64,000 nt of DNA from the NCBI RefSeq assembly GCF_029023825.1, contig NZ_CP118957.1:2255794-2319793 (forward strand). Direction: 5' to 3'. The notes under the pieces are model-generated. The model was not told the DNA's origin. It searched no databases and worked only from the letters and a program-made list of their open reading frames with translations. A program made the translations under genes and the position numbers. Positions within the stretch are counted from its first letter, which is position 1; every line of letters starts with the position of its first letter. This DNA is from Enterococcus saccharolyticus subsp. saccharolyticus. GTDB taxonomy: Bacteria; Bacillota; Bacilli; Lactobacillales; Enterococcaceae. Below are positions 17,406 through 25,237 of the stretch, piece by piece.

Positions 17406-17436
17406 CAGTGAGAAAACTCTCACTGTTTCTTTATTT
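17406..17436 (+). other. Orphan hairpin with T-rich tail
   Basis: Perfect CAGTGAGA/TCTCACTG stem with an AAAC loop, then TTTCTTTATTT. It is 65 bases beyond the previous terminator and no gene ends here. It may end a short RNA or act as a back-up terminator. Confidence 0.4.
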
Positions 17437-17603
17437 AACCATGACTTTTATTGAATGTAAATACTTTTATCTAAATTTTCAGAATATTTTCTAAAATATT
17501 TTTTGGAAGACTTTAACGAAGGAAACCGATAAAATTTGTTCCAACTATATCAAGTCAGCGAACGTTGCTTTTGTTAAGCTACGTATAAATGAGGAGGAAA
17601 AAA

Positions 17604-18464
17604 ATGTTACAACAATTCAATCAACTAATGGACGAAATTGAAACACACTTAACCGAAGAGTGTTCCATCGAAGAATTAGCTAGAAAATTTGGGATGTCGG
17701 CGTATCATCTCAAACGAACATTTTCATTTCTGGCTGGAATGACCTTATTGGAATACATCAAAAATCGTAAACTCGCCTGTGCCAATCAAGAATTAGTAAC
17801 TGGCGCAAAAGTAACCGACGTCGCCTTTAAATATGGGTATCAATCTGTCGAAGGTTTTTCGCGCGCATTTCGCGAATGGAGCGGTTATTTACCTTCAGAA
17901 ATTAGTAAACGTAACATTCAAAAAACTTTTCCTAAACTCTCATTTTTTATTGATATTAAGGGAGGAATTTCAATGGAAGTGAAAATTGAAGAAAAAGCTG
18001 CATTTCGAATTGTCGGTGTAACTAAGCGAGTTCCTGTTCAGTTTGAAGGCACCAATCAGGAAATCATCAAATTGGCGCAACAAATTACACCAGAGCAACG
18101 GACGTACATGAACGAATTAGGAAATCTCTATCCAAAGCAAGTTGTAAATGTTTCCTATGATTTTGAAGGTAAACGTTTAATTGAACAAGGAACGTTACAA
18201 CATATGATTGGTTTTCTCACTACGAAAGCAAACACAGATCCATATTTGGAAACACTTGAAGTAGAACCACACACTTGGGCAATTTTTCCAAGCAAAGGCC
18301 CTTTTCCGGCAACCTTACAACAAACATGGGCACAAATTTTTTCAGAATGGTTGCCTTCTTCTAACTATGAATTAGTCGATGCTCCAGAAATCTCATTTAC
18401 AGATTATGCCACTAGTTCTACAGATAAATATAGTGAAATTTGGATTGCAGTTAAAGAGAAATAG
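17604..18464 (+). CDS. AraC-type regulator with GyrI-like effector domain
   Basis: A 286-residue Rob/SoxS-like transcription factor. The N-terminal 100 residues form the double helix-turn-helix DNA-binding unit (SIEELARKFGMSAYHLKRTF and the second VAFKYGYQSVEGFSRAFREW). Residues 125-286 form a GyrI-like/SOUL-type small-molecule-binding domain. Such proteins sense drugs, lipids or stress molecules. The ATG at 17604 is set by GAGGAGG; the in-frame ATG at 17589 lies upstream of that site. It is convergent with the DoxX gene, sharing a terminator. Confidence 0.85.
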   Translation: MLQQFNQLMDEIETHLTEECSIEELARKFGMSAYHLKRTFSFLAGMTLLEYIKNRKLACANQELVTGAKVTDVAFKYGYQSVEGFSRAFREWSGYLPSEISKRNIQKTFPKLSFFIDIKGGISMEVKIEEKAAFRIVGVTKRVPVQFEGTNQEIIKLAQQITPEQRTYMNELGNLYPKQVVNVSYDFEGKRLIEQGTLQHMIGFLTTKANTDPYLETLEVEPHTWAIFPSKGPFPATLQQTWAQIFSEWLPSSNYELVDAPEISFTDYATSSTDKYSEIWIAVKEK

Positions 18465-18465
18465 C

Positions 18466-18511
18466 AAAAATGAGGTATTGACACACGTTGATGTCAACAC
18501 CTCATTTTTTT
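18466..18511. terminator. Bidirectional terminator between the AraC-GyrI and DoxX genes
   Basis: Seventeen-base arms with one mismatch (AAAATGAGGT.TTGACA and its complement), T-runs on both sides. It overlaps the DoxX stop. Confidence 0.85.
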
Positions 18512-18896
18512 ATTTTACATTTGGTAAAAAAGTAAATAATTTCTTCTCAAAATGTGCGAAACCAGTCGCAATACTTAAGACAATCAAAATAACTTCTAGT
18601 TCGACACCGCCAACATAGCCACGATTTAGTCCTAATAAAAACATCGCTGTTGCTAGTACCACTACAAAACCTAATGCGACTAATGGAACCAGCAAACCGA
18701 TAATCATAAAGATGCCTCCTACGATTTCGATTAAAATAACTAAATATGCCATAAATGCAGGTACACCTAAGCTACTAAAGAAGCCCACTGTGCCCGCCAA
18801 ATCACTGAATTTTGAAATACCATGCATCAACATTGATACACCAAGAATGACGCGAACTAAGACCAAACTAACGGTCAAACGAGTCGTTTTATCCAT
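18510..18896 (-). CDS. DoxX family membrane protein
   Basis: A 128-residue protein with four membrane helices and the DoxX pattern: an N-terminal R-V-x-L-G-x-x-M-L-x-H-G-x-x-K-F helix, an I-E-x-x-G-G helix, and a C-terminal helix after G-x-E-L. DoxX proteins are linked to redox or oxidative-stress membrane complexes in some bacteria. No partner gene is nearby, so its role here is open. AGTGAGGA precedes the ATG. Confidence 0.85.
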   Translation of the reverse strand: MDKTTRLTVSLVLVRVILGVSMLMHGISKFSDLAGTVGFFSSLGVPAFMAYLVILIEIVGGIFMIIGLLVPLVALGFVVVLATAMFLLGLNRGYVGGVELEVILIVLSIATGFAHFEKKLFTFLPNVK

Positions 18897-19011
18897 ATGG
18901 TTTCCTCACTTTCTTTTATTGAGTGCTCATTATAGCTTACAATAAATAAGTAAGTCTAGTTTTTTGCTTTATAATAATATAACAATGAGTAAAATATGAT
19001 GAACAAACAAA

Positions 19012-19061
19012 AAAGAATAGTCAATACTTGCGGCATCTCCGACAAATGTTGACTATTCTTT
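19012..19061 (-). terminator. Terminator of the mnh operon
   Basis: Perfect 13-base arms AAAGAATAGTCAA (19012-19024) and its complement (19049-19061), with inner pairing and a T6 tail leftward. A weaker CCAATCG/CGATTGG hairpin at about 19080-19110 precedes it, so mnhG ends in a tandem pair. Confidence 0.75.
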
Positions 19062-19119
19062 ATCTTACATGAAGCAAAACCAATCGCTACGATAGCTTCT
19101 GAATCGATTGGTGTATTCA

Positions 19120-19470
19120 CTACTTGTTGTTTTCTTTAGTCTTTACTTTTTTCAAGTCATCTTGCACATGATTTTTTTCAAGTCGTACGCCAGTTCGATA
19201 GGCCGAACGAGTAATCATTAATGAAGATAACGGTGCCGTAATAAATACAAAGACAATCGCTAATAATATCTTGATATTGATACCACCATTTGGAATAAAG
19301 TAAACCACTACCGCTAACATTAAAAAAACAACACCCAAAGTAGAACTTTTACCTGCAGCATGCATTCGACTATAGACATCTGGAAAACGCATCACTCCTA
19401 CAGCACTCAAAAATGTCAGAAATACACCGAGGAAGATCAACAAACTTGTGATAATTTCAGTCGCGGTCAA
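19120..19470 (-). CDS. mnhG: Na+/H+ antiporter subunit G
   Basis: A 116-residue, three-helix subunit of the Mrp/Mnh multisubunit antiporter. The family motif G-V-M-R-F-P-D-V-Y-S-R-M-H-A-A-G is complete. The start is the TTG at 19470, giving the family-typical N-terminus M-T-A-T-E-I-I and placed by AGAGGTG. The longer frame from 19554 would run deep into mnhF. It overlaps mnhF by 14 bases and is the last gene of the operon. Confidence 0.9.
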   Translation of the reverse strand: MTATEIITSLLIFLGVFLTFLSAVGVMRFPDVYSRMHAAGKSSTLGVVFLMLAVVVYFIPNGGINIKILLAIVFVFITAPLSSLMITRSAYRTGVRLEKNHVQDDLKKVKTKENNK

Positions 19471-19732
19471 ATACAGCACCTCTTTCAATAAATTTTGATA
19501 AAGCGACAGTTCCGACAAACGAAAGAATACTAAGGACAAGGATGACATCTGCATAGGCTAATGTATCTTGTAAAATCATGACAATACCGATAAATCCGAT
19601 TAAAGTAATCCCAAAAGAATCCAACCCCAGTATCCGATCACTTGTTGAAGGGCCAAAAAATATACGAATAGAGAATATCACCAAAGCACCAGCTAATACA
19701 ATAAGCGAAAAATAGAGAAATAGTTGAAACAT
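19457..19732 (-). CDS. mnhF: Na+/H+ antiporter subunit F
   Basis: A 91-residue, three-helix subunit. The conserved R-x-x-x-G-P-S-T-S-D-R-I-L-G-L-D segment (about residues 23-40) identifies MrpF. It starts directly at the mnhE stop (TAATG arrangement, GAGGTGAC site), so the two are coupled. Confidence 0.93.
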   Translation of the reverse strand: MFQLFLYFSLIVLAGALVIFSIRIFFGPSTSDRILGLDSFGITLIGFIGIVMILQDTLAYADVILVLSILSFVGTVALSKFIERGAVFDRD

Positions 19733-20208
19733 TAGTTTGTCACCTCCATAATGGCGCGTTCAAAAGTATTGTGAATTTGTTCAATCATTTTTTCTTTATC
19801 CGGAATATCAAGCGAATGAATATATATCGTTTTTCCATTGTCTGAAAAATCCATAGATATCGTTCCAGGGGTTAACGAAATCAGCCCCGCCAGTAAGGTA
19901 ATCTCTAGCTTAGAATCTAATCTTGTCTCTACCGCGATAATTCCCGTTTTATTTTTTAATTTTGGACTAAGAATAATTTTAATGACATCAATATTTGATT
20001 TGACTAACTCGACAACAAAAAGGAAAAGTAACTTCACTAACGCCCAAACTCGATCCATGTAAAAATCAAAAATGAGAAACTTTCGCAAAATAAATAGAAT
20101 AAAAATCCCTACAACATAGCCAAAAAAGAAATGCGAAGCCGTAAAACTATTTTGTAAAAAGGCCCATGTAACAGCAATGATAAGATTAATTAAAATTTGA
20201 AAAGCCAT
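19732..20208 (-). CDS. mnhE: Na+/H+ antiporter subunit E
   Basis: A 158-residue subunit with N-terminal membrane helices and a cytosolic C-terminal domain. The signature T-P-G-T-I-S-M-D-F (about residues 113-121) is typical of MrpE. It is preceded by AAAGGAG and four bases from mnhD. It is needed for stable assembly of the complex in known systems. Confidence 0.93.
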   Translation of the reverse strand: MAFQILINLIIAVTWAFLQNSFTASHFFFGYVVGIFILFILRKFLIFDFYMDRVWALVKLLFLFVVELVKSNIDVIKIILSPKLKNKTGIIAVETRLDSKLEITLLAGLISLTPGTISMDFSDNGKTIYIHSLDIPDKEKMIEQIHNTFERAIMEVTN

Positions 20209-20212
20209 CGTC

Positions 20213-21697
20213 CTACTCCTTTAAAACAGATTCAATATAAATGGATGGGTCCATAATTTGCTCAGCTATTTGAACCGAATACTGAAAAACAGGTTCCGCA
20301 GCCAGACCTAAAATAATCGTAAGAGCTACTAAAGGTACAATCGGTAATAACAACTGACGAATCGATCGATTCGCTTGTTCTTCTGTATGTTTCGGTTTTC
20401 CCCAAAAAGCATAACTGACTATTTTCATCATCGAAAACAGTGTGAAAAAACCAACGAGTAAAGCAACACCTGAAATAATATATGCTTTTTCTTGAAAGCC
20501 TGCTAAAATAATGGGAAATTTACTAAAGAATCCACTAAAAGGTGGAATACCTGCTAGCGAGATAGCACTAATGAAAAACAGCCATGTTAACACAGGATGC
20601 GTCTTAAGCAAACCACCCATTTTCTTTAGTTCTGTTGTCCCTGTTATCTGTTCCACAGTACCTGCAAATAAGAATAACGCTGTCTTCACAATCATATGAT
20701 GAATAATATAATAAATCGCTCCCGCAATGGCTAAGGGTGTAAAGATGCCAATTCCCATAACCATATATCCTACCTGACTGATGATGTGGTAAGAAAGAAT
20801 TCGTTTAAAATCAAATTGTGAGACAGCACCCAATACACCAAATAGCATGGTAAATCCAGCGATTGTAATCATAATCAATTGATGCGTATAATTTATCTCA
20901 TGATAGAAAATTAAGGTAAAGGTACGCAAAATTGCGTAAATACCAACTTTCGTTAACAAACCACCAAATAAGGCAGAAATAGCTGCTGGTGGCCCGAAGT
21001 ATGATTTTGGTAACCAGAAATAAAGTGGAAATAATGCTCCTTTTGATGCAAAGACAACAAAGAATATCATCGCGATGACTGTCAAAACACCTGTTTGTTC
21101 AAGTTCAGCAATTCGTTCCGATAAATGTGCCATATTCAGTGTCCCCGTCACAGAATAAAGCCAACCAACAGCAATAACAAATAACGCAGAAGCAAACACA
21201 TTAATAACCACATACTTGAAAGATTCTCGAAGCTGATATTTGGTACCTCCATTGACAATCAGCGCATACGATGAAATGAGCATAACCTCAAAAAACACAA
21301 ACAAGTTAAATATATCGCCTGTTAGGAAAGCCCCATTCACACCAACTAATAAGAAAAAATAGAATGGATAAAAATAAAACTGTTCTCTTTGTGGTGTAAT
21401 TGTTTGAAAAGTAAAAAACAGACAAACCAGACTTAATAAACTAGTTAACAAAACCATTAAAGTAGCTAATAAATCTGCCACTAATACAATCCCAAAAGGC
21501 GCTTGCCAATTACCAACATCCAACACGATAATGCCCTTGTTATAAACAGTTACTGCTAAATAAATGGCTATTACAAACATCCCCACAGCAGCAAGTCCAC
21601 TAATCACTCGCTGCAGTTGATGATTTTTTGCAAATAAAATTAATACAGCTCCAATAATAAATGGCATGATTATTGGAAGAATAATTAGATTATTCAT
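20213..21697 (-). CDS. mnhD: Na+/H+ antiporter subunit D
   Basis: A 494-residue polytopic subunit with about 14 helices, homologous to NuoM/NuoN of complex I. It shows the proton-antiporter core (F-x-V-F-F-E-V-M-L with the key Glu; the Lys-bearing helix in FASKGALFPLYFWLP; I-S-Q-V-G-Y-M). It overlaps mnhC by eight bases. Together with MnhA it is believed to make the proton-translocating part. Confidence 0.95.
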   Translation of the reverse strand: MNNLIILPIIMPFIIGAVLILFAKNHQLQRVISGLAAVGMFVIAIYLAVTVYNKGIIVLDVGNWQAPFGIVLVADLLATLMVLLTSLLSLVCLFFTFQTITPQREQFYFYPFYFFLLVGVNGAFLTGDIFNLFVFFEVMLISSYALIVNGGTKYQLRESFKYVVINVFASALFVIAVGWLYSVTGTLNMAHLSERIAELEQTGVLTVIAMIFFVVFASKGALFPLYFWLPKSYFGPPAAISALFGGLLTKVGIYAILRTFTLIFYHEINYTHQLIMITIAGFTMLFGVLGAVSQFDFKRILSYHIISQVGYMVMGIGIFTPLAIAGAIYYIIHHMIVKTALFLFAGTVEQITGTTELKKMGGLLKTHPVLTWLFFISAISLAGIPPFSGFFSKFPIILAGFQEKAYIISGVALLVGFFTLFSMMKIVSYAFWGKPKHTEEQANRSIRQLLLPIVPLVALTIILGLAAEPVFQYSVQIAEQIMDPSIYIESVLKE

Positions 21698-22028
21698 CAG
21701 CGTCCCCCTTTAGTTCTTCTAAATCATCCGTTTGATATTCCTTATATGTTCGATAAGCAAGTACCAAGAGAAAAGCCGTCACACCAAACGAAATGACAAT
21801 AGCCGTTAATACCAGTGCTTGTGGCAATGGATCGGTTAGTGTGTCATTTTCTAAATGTAAAAGTGGTGCTGCACCGCGTCCTAGTCCAGTCATCGTCATC
21901 ATTAATAAGTGAACACCATGTGAAAGTAATATCGTTCCTAAAATCACACGTAAAATCCTTCTTGATAACAGAAGATACACACTGACTGAAAAAAGAATAC
22001 CGACTACAATTAACATTAAGATTTCCAT
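21690..22028 (-). CDS. mnhC: Na+/H+ antiporter subunit C
   Basis: A 112-residue, three-helix NuoK-like subunit. The pattern I-L-L-S-H-G-V-H-L-L and the D-P-L-P-Q-A-L-V-L-T-A-I-V-I motif are diagnostic. It starts in the mnhB stop (TAATG). The C-terminal acidic tail overlaps the start of mnhD. Confidence 0.95.
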   Translation of the reverse strand: MEILMLIVVGILFSVSVYLLLSRRILRVILGTILLSHGVHLLMMTMTGLGRGAAPLLHLENDTLTDPLPQALVLTAIVISFGVTAFLLVLAYRTYKEYQTDDLEELKGDADE

Positions 22029-22462
22029 TACTTCTCATCCTCCGCAATCGCTAAAATAATCGTCAATGCCACACCCACTACAACCAGATAAACACCTAAG
22101 TCAAATAGCAATGCTGTGGTTAATTCTATTTCTCCAAATACTGGCAGTTGAAAATAGTCAAAAAATTGTGTTAAAAACGGATAGCCAAAGATAACTGAAA
22201 GCGTCCCTGTGCATACAGCTAGCAGTAAACCAATACCAATTAACTTTGGAAAATCAATTCGTATCGCCTGTTTAACGGTCTTCATATCAAATGCTAAATA
22301 CAAGACTAAAATGGCAATGGCAGTCATTAAACCACCGATGAAACCACCACCTGGATTATTATGACCCGCTAAGAATAGATAGAACGAAAAAGTAAACATA
22401 ATCAAAGAGATTATCCGTATCGCCACTTGTAACATCATATCGTTTGGTCGTGTTTGCTTCAT
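22028..22462 (-). CDS. mnhB: Na+/H+ antiporter subunit B
   Basis: A 144-residue, four-helix subunit. The G-H-N-N-P-G-G-G-F-I-G-G motif (about residues 29-40) is the MrpB/MnhB signature. It is coupled to mnhA by a four-base ATGA overlap. It is a separate gene here, as in the group-1 (seven-gene) mrp operons. Confidence 0.95.
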   Translation of the reverse strand: MKQTRPNDMMLQVAIRIISLIMFTFSFYLFLAGHNNPGGGFIGGLMTAIAILVLYLAFDMKTVKQAIRIDFPKLIGIGLLLAVCTGTLSVIFGYPFLTQFFDYFQLPVFGEIELTTALLFDLGVYLVVVGVALTIILAIAEDEK

Positions 22463-24873
22463 ACGTCTTCACTTCCTTTGACTTTAAATTTTATTAAGGA
22501 AACAATTCCTAGTGCCACTGTTCCGAGAACTAAGATTTCAAGCATCGTATCAAAGCCACGGAAATCAACTAAAATTACATTGACCACATTATAACCACCC
22601 GCTAATACTTTAGAATTTTCAATAAAGTATTCGGAAATCGACGTGAAATTGGTGTCCTGACTAAAAACAAATACACTAATGGAAACAATCGTAACCATCA
22701 TTCCTACTGCAATAGAAATAATTAAATTAGTTAATTTAAATGAAGTGGTCATCTTTTCTTTTCGAAGGTCAGGTAAGTAATAGAAAACAAGCATAAATAA
22801 GACCACAGAGACAGTTTCTACCAATAACTGTGTTAATGCTAAATCCGGTGCTCGAAAAATAGTAAACATCAAGGATACTAAGAAACCGACCGCTCCAGTG
22901 ACAATAATCGCGGTCATTCGATGATTAATAAACGGTATCGTAATCACAGAAAGCACCAGTAAAGAAACAAGAATCCACATATAAGGTTCAATTGGTGAGA
23001 CACCATCCATACGAATCGCAAACGCATCATAACGAACAAATGTATAACTAATAAGTAAGACGATAAACGTGCACATATAAAGAAAATAATCACGTAATCT
23101 ACCGGTCATTTGCATCTTAGTAATTACTTGAGAGTTCTTAATTAACCCATCATATCCATAGTCATACACGCGATTAAATACATCTTGCTCTTTTTCATAA
23201 AACGCATATTGTGACCATTTTTTCATCGTTAGAAAGAGTGACGTTCCGATAACTACAACGCCCATCGTCATCCATAATTCGAATGTGAAACCATGCCAAT
23301 GGGAAATATGCACATCAAATTGCTGTCCGGACTCTAAGACACCCGGAAGAATAGCAGCCATTGTTGGTTCAATTAATGAATAAGATAAAATGTTCGGAAA
23401 TAGACCAAAGACAACGACAAGTATTCCTAAAATCGCTGGACTAATTAATAGGCCGATTGGTGCTTCATGGACGTGTTTTATCGGTAGCTTTTCAGGCTGA
23501 AATTTCCCAGTAAAGGTCTTAACAAAAAGAATCGTACAATATAAAAATGTAAAAATACTAGCAATCCACGCAAGTATGGGGAATAATACGCCCCATGTTT
23601 CTATACTAAAGATACCGTATGTTGTTGCGTTAAGCATCGCTGTGAAAAAAAGTTCCTTACTAAGAAATCCATTAAATGGCGGCAAGCCAGCCATAGCAGC
23701 TAACCCCACGAATGAAATCGTTGTAGTCATTGGCATCAATGTCATTAAGCCACCCAATTTACGAATATCACGTGTGCCCGTCTCATGATCAATGATACCT
23801 GCTGTCATAAACAAACTACCTTTAAAAGTCGCATGATTAATTAAATGGAAAATAGCAGCTAAAATTGCGGTGGTATATAAGGCGTTATCGCCATCCTTAA
23901 AATAATAAGCAACCGAACCAATCCCCAATAAGCTCATAATCATTCCCAATTGACTAATTGTGGAATAAGCTAAAATTGATTTTAAATCCTTTTGTCTAAC
24001 AGCGGATACTGAGCCCCATAACAATGTGATTATTCCAACAATTGTAATCGTCCAAAACCATGCAGCAGTTCCACCAAAAATAGGTGTCATTCTAGCAACT
24101 AAATAAATACCTGCTTTAACCATCGTGGCAGAATGTAAATAAGCACTGACAGGCGTTGGTGCTGCCATCGCTCCGGGTAACCAAATATGAAATGGAAATT
24201 GAGCAGATTTGGTAAATCCACCTAATAACACTAAAAACATCGCTGGCAAAAATAAGACATGTGACCCAAGCATATCGGTAGTGGATATCATTTCCCGAAT
24301 GCTAAACGTCCCCGTCATAAGATACAGTAATGAAAAACCACCTAGCATAGATAGCCCACCAAAAACGGTGATATACATCGATTTTTGTGCACCGTAAATT
24401 GATTCTTCACGTTGGTACCAATAGCTAATTAAAAGCGCTGAGGATACACTCGTAATTTCCCAAAAGACATATAAAACAATCAGATTATCTGATAAAACAA
24501 CCCCCAGCATCGCTCCCATAAACAACAAGATATAGACATAAAAATTATTTAATTTTTCTTTTGTCGATAAATAAAAAATTGAGTATAAGATGACTAGTGT
24601 CCCTATACCAGTGATTAAAAAAGTAAACAATAAACTCATACCATCTAAATAAAGATTAAAATCAATACCCAATGAAGGTACCCATCTTGCTTGCTCCATG
24701 ACCACTTTCCCAGTAGTTGTGATTGGTAAAAAAGATAAAAAATAAACAAAGAGCATAAATGGCACGACTAATACAAACCACCCTGTATGTATTTTCCGAA
24801 AATGCTTGTACAAAAACGGAACGAAAATAGCCGCCAAAAATGGCATAAGTGTCGCCCAATGTAACACTGACAA
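22459..24873 (-). CDS. mnhA: Na+/H+ antiporter subunit A
   Basis: The largest subunit (804 residues, about 20 helices), NuoL-like plus a C-terminal extension with a MrpB-like segment. The antiporter core shows V-F-W-E-I-T-S (Glu), G-G-F-T-K-S-A-Q-F-P-F-H-I-W-L-P-G-A-M (Lys) and I-S-Q-L-G-M. The start is a TTG at 24873 set by AGGAGGAA seven bases before it. It is the first gene of the operon A-B-C-D-E-F-G. The complex exports Na+ (or Li+/K+) in exchange for protons and supports pH and salt tolerance. Confidence 0.94.
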   Translation of the reverse strand: MSVLHWATLMPFLAAIFVPFLYKHFRKIHTGWFVLVVPFMLFVYFLSFLPITTTGKVVMEQARWVPSLGIDFNLYLDGMSLLFTFLITGIGTLVILYSIFYLSTKEKLNNFYVYILLFMGAMLGVVLSDNLIVLYVFWEITSVSSALLISYWYQREESIYGAQKSMYITVFGGLSMLGGFSLLYLMTGTFSIREMISTTDMLGSHVLFLPAMFLVLLGGFTKSAQFPFHIWLPGAMAAPTPVSAYLHSATMVKAGIYLVARMTPIFGGTAAWFWTITIVGIITLLWGSVSAVRQKDLKSILAYSTISQLGMIMSLLGIGSVAYYFKDGDNALYTTAILAAIFHLINHATFKGSLFMTAGIIDHETGTRDIRKLGGLMTLMPMTTTISFVGLAAMAGLPPFNGFLSKELFFTAMLNATTYGIFSIETWGVLFPILAWIASIFTFLYCTILFVKTFTGKFQPEKLPIKHVHEAPIGLLISPAILGILVVVFGLFPNILSYSLIEPTMAAILPGVLESGQQFDVHISHWHGFTFELWMTMGVVVIGTSLFLTMKKWSQYAFYEKEQDVFNRVYDYGYDGLIKNSQVITKMQMTGRLRDYFLYMCTFIVLLISYTFVRYDAFAIRMDGVSPIEPYMWILVSLLVLSVITIPFINHRMTAIIVTGAVGFLVSLMFTIFRAPDLALTQLLVETVSVVLFMLVFYYLPDLRKEKMTTSFKLTNLIISIAVGMMVTIVSISVFVFSQDTNFTSISEYFIENSKVLAGGYNVVNVILVDFRGFDTMLEILVLGTVALGIVSLIKFKVKGSEDV

Positions 24874-25050
24874 ATCAATTCCTCCTTTTTAAATAAAAAT
24901 TTTTCAACATGTGTCCATTCAGATCATTCAATTCTATCAAACCATCGCCAATACCTTTTCTCGATTCCAACGCGCAGTCCCCTCAGTTTTCAGTTCTTTC
25001 ACTCATTTATTTAAGATTAAAATAATAATAGTTATATTTAAATCTATACA
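24874..25050 (-). promoter_or_regulatory. mnhA leader region
   Basis: About 177 bases between the hairpin at 25051-25095 and mnhA. It holds the mnhA ribosome site and an AT-rich start region with a weak TTGTAT-17-TTATTA promoter-like pair near 25050. No known riboswitch consensus was recognised. Confidence 0.35.
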
Positions 25051-25184
25051 AAAAGTCTGCCACCAAAGGGTATACTTCTCCTCTGGTGACAGACTCCTCC
25101 AAAAATATATAGCTAATGAAAGCACAATCTGCTGCTAATTCATCTTTTATTGTTTATTTGATTTGATAGTATCTGAACACACTT
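25051..25184 (-). ncRNA. Candidate short RNA or attenuated leader upstream of mnhA
   Basis: A strong leftward promoter would start RNA near 25184. A very stable hairpin (12-base arms 25084-25095 and 25054-25065 with one G-U/C mismatch, extended inward by CCAGAGG/CCTTTGG) with five U ends it near 25050. No ORF of more than two codons lies inside. It may be a free small RNA of about 135 bases or an attenuator for the antiporter operon. Confidence 0.45.
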
Positions 25185-25190
25185 AATACC

Positions 25191-25219
25191 ATTATAATAT
25201 AATTCATTTGTAGTGTCTA
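25191..25219 (-). promoter_or_regulatory. Strong sigma-A promoter between the ABC permease gene and mnhA
   Basis: Leftward TAGACA (25219-25214), 17 bases, perfect TATAAT (25196-25191). It faces the mnh operon. Confidence 0.65.
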
Positions 25220-25237
25220 GATGCGATTTTCCCTCGT

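Noticed and set aside
24874-25050. Known Na+ or c-di-AMP riboswitch in the mnhA leader
   Set aside because: I could not match the region to any consensus that I know. A short-RNA or attenuator candidate is reported instead, without a ligand.
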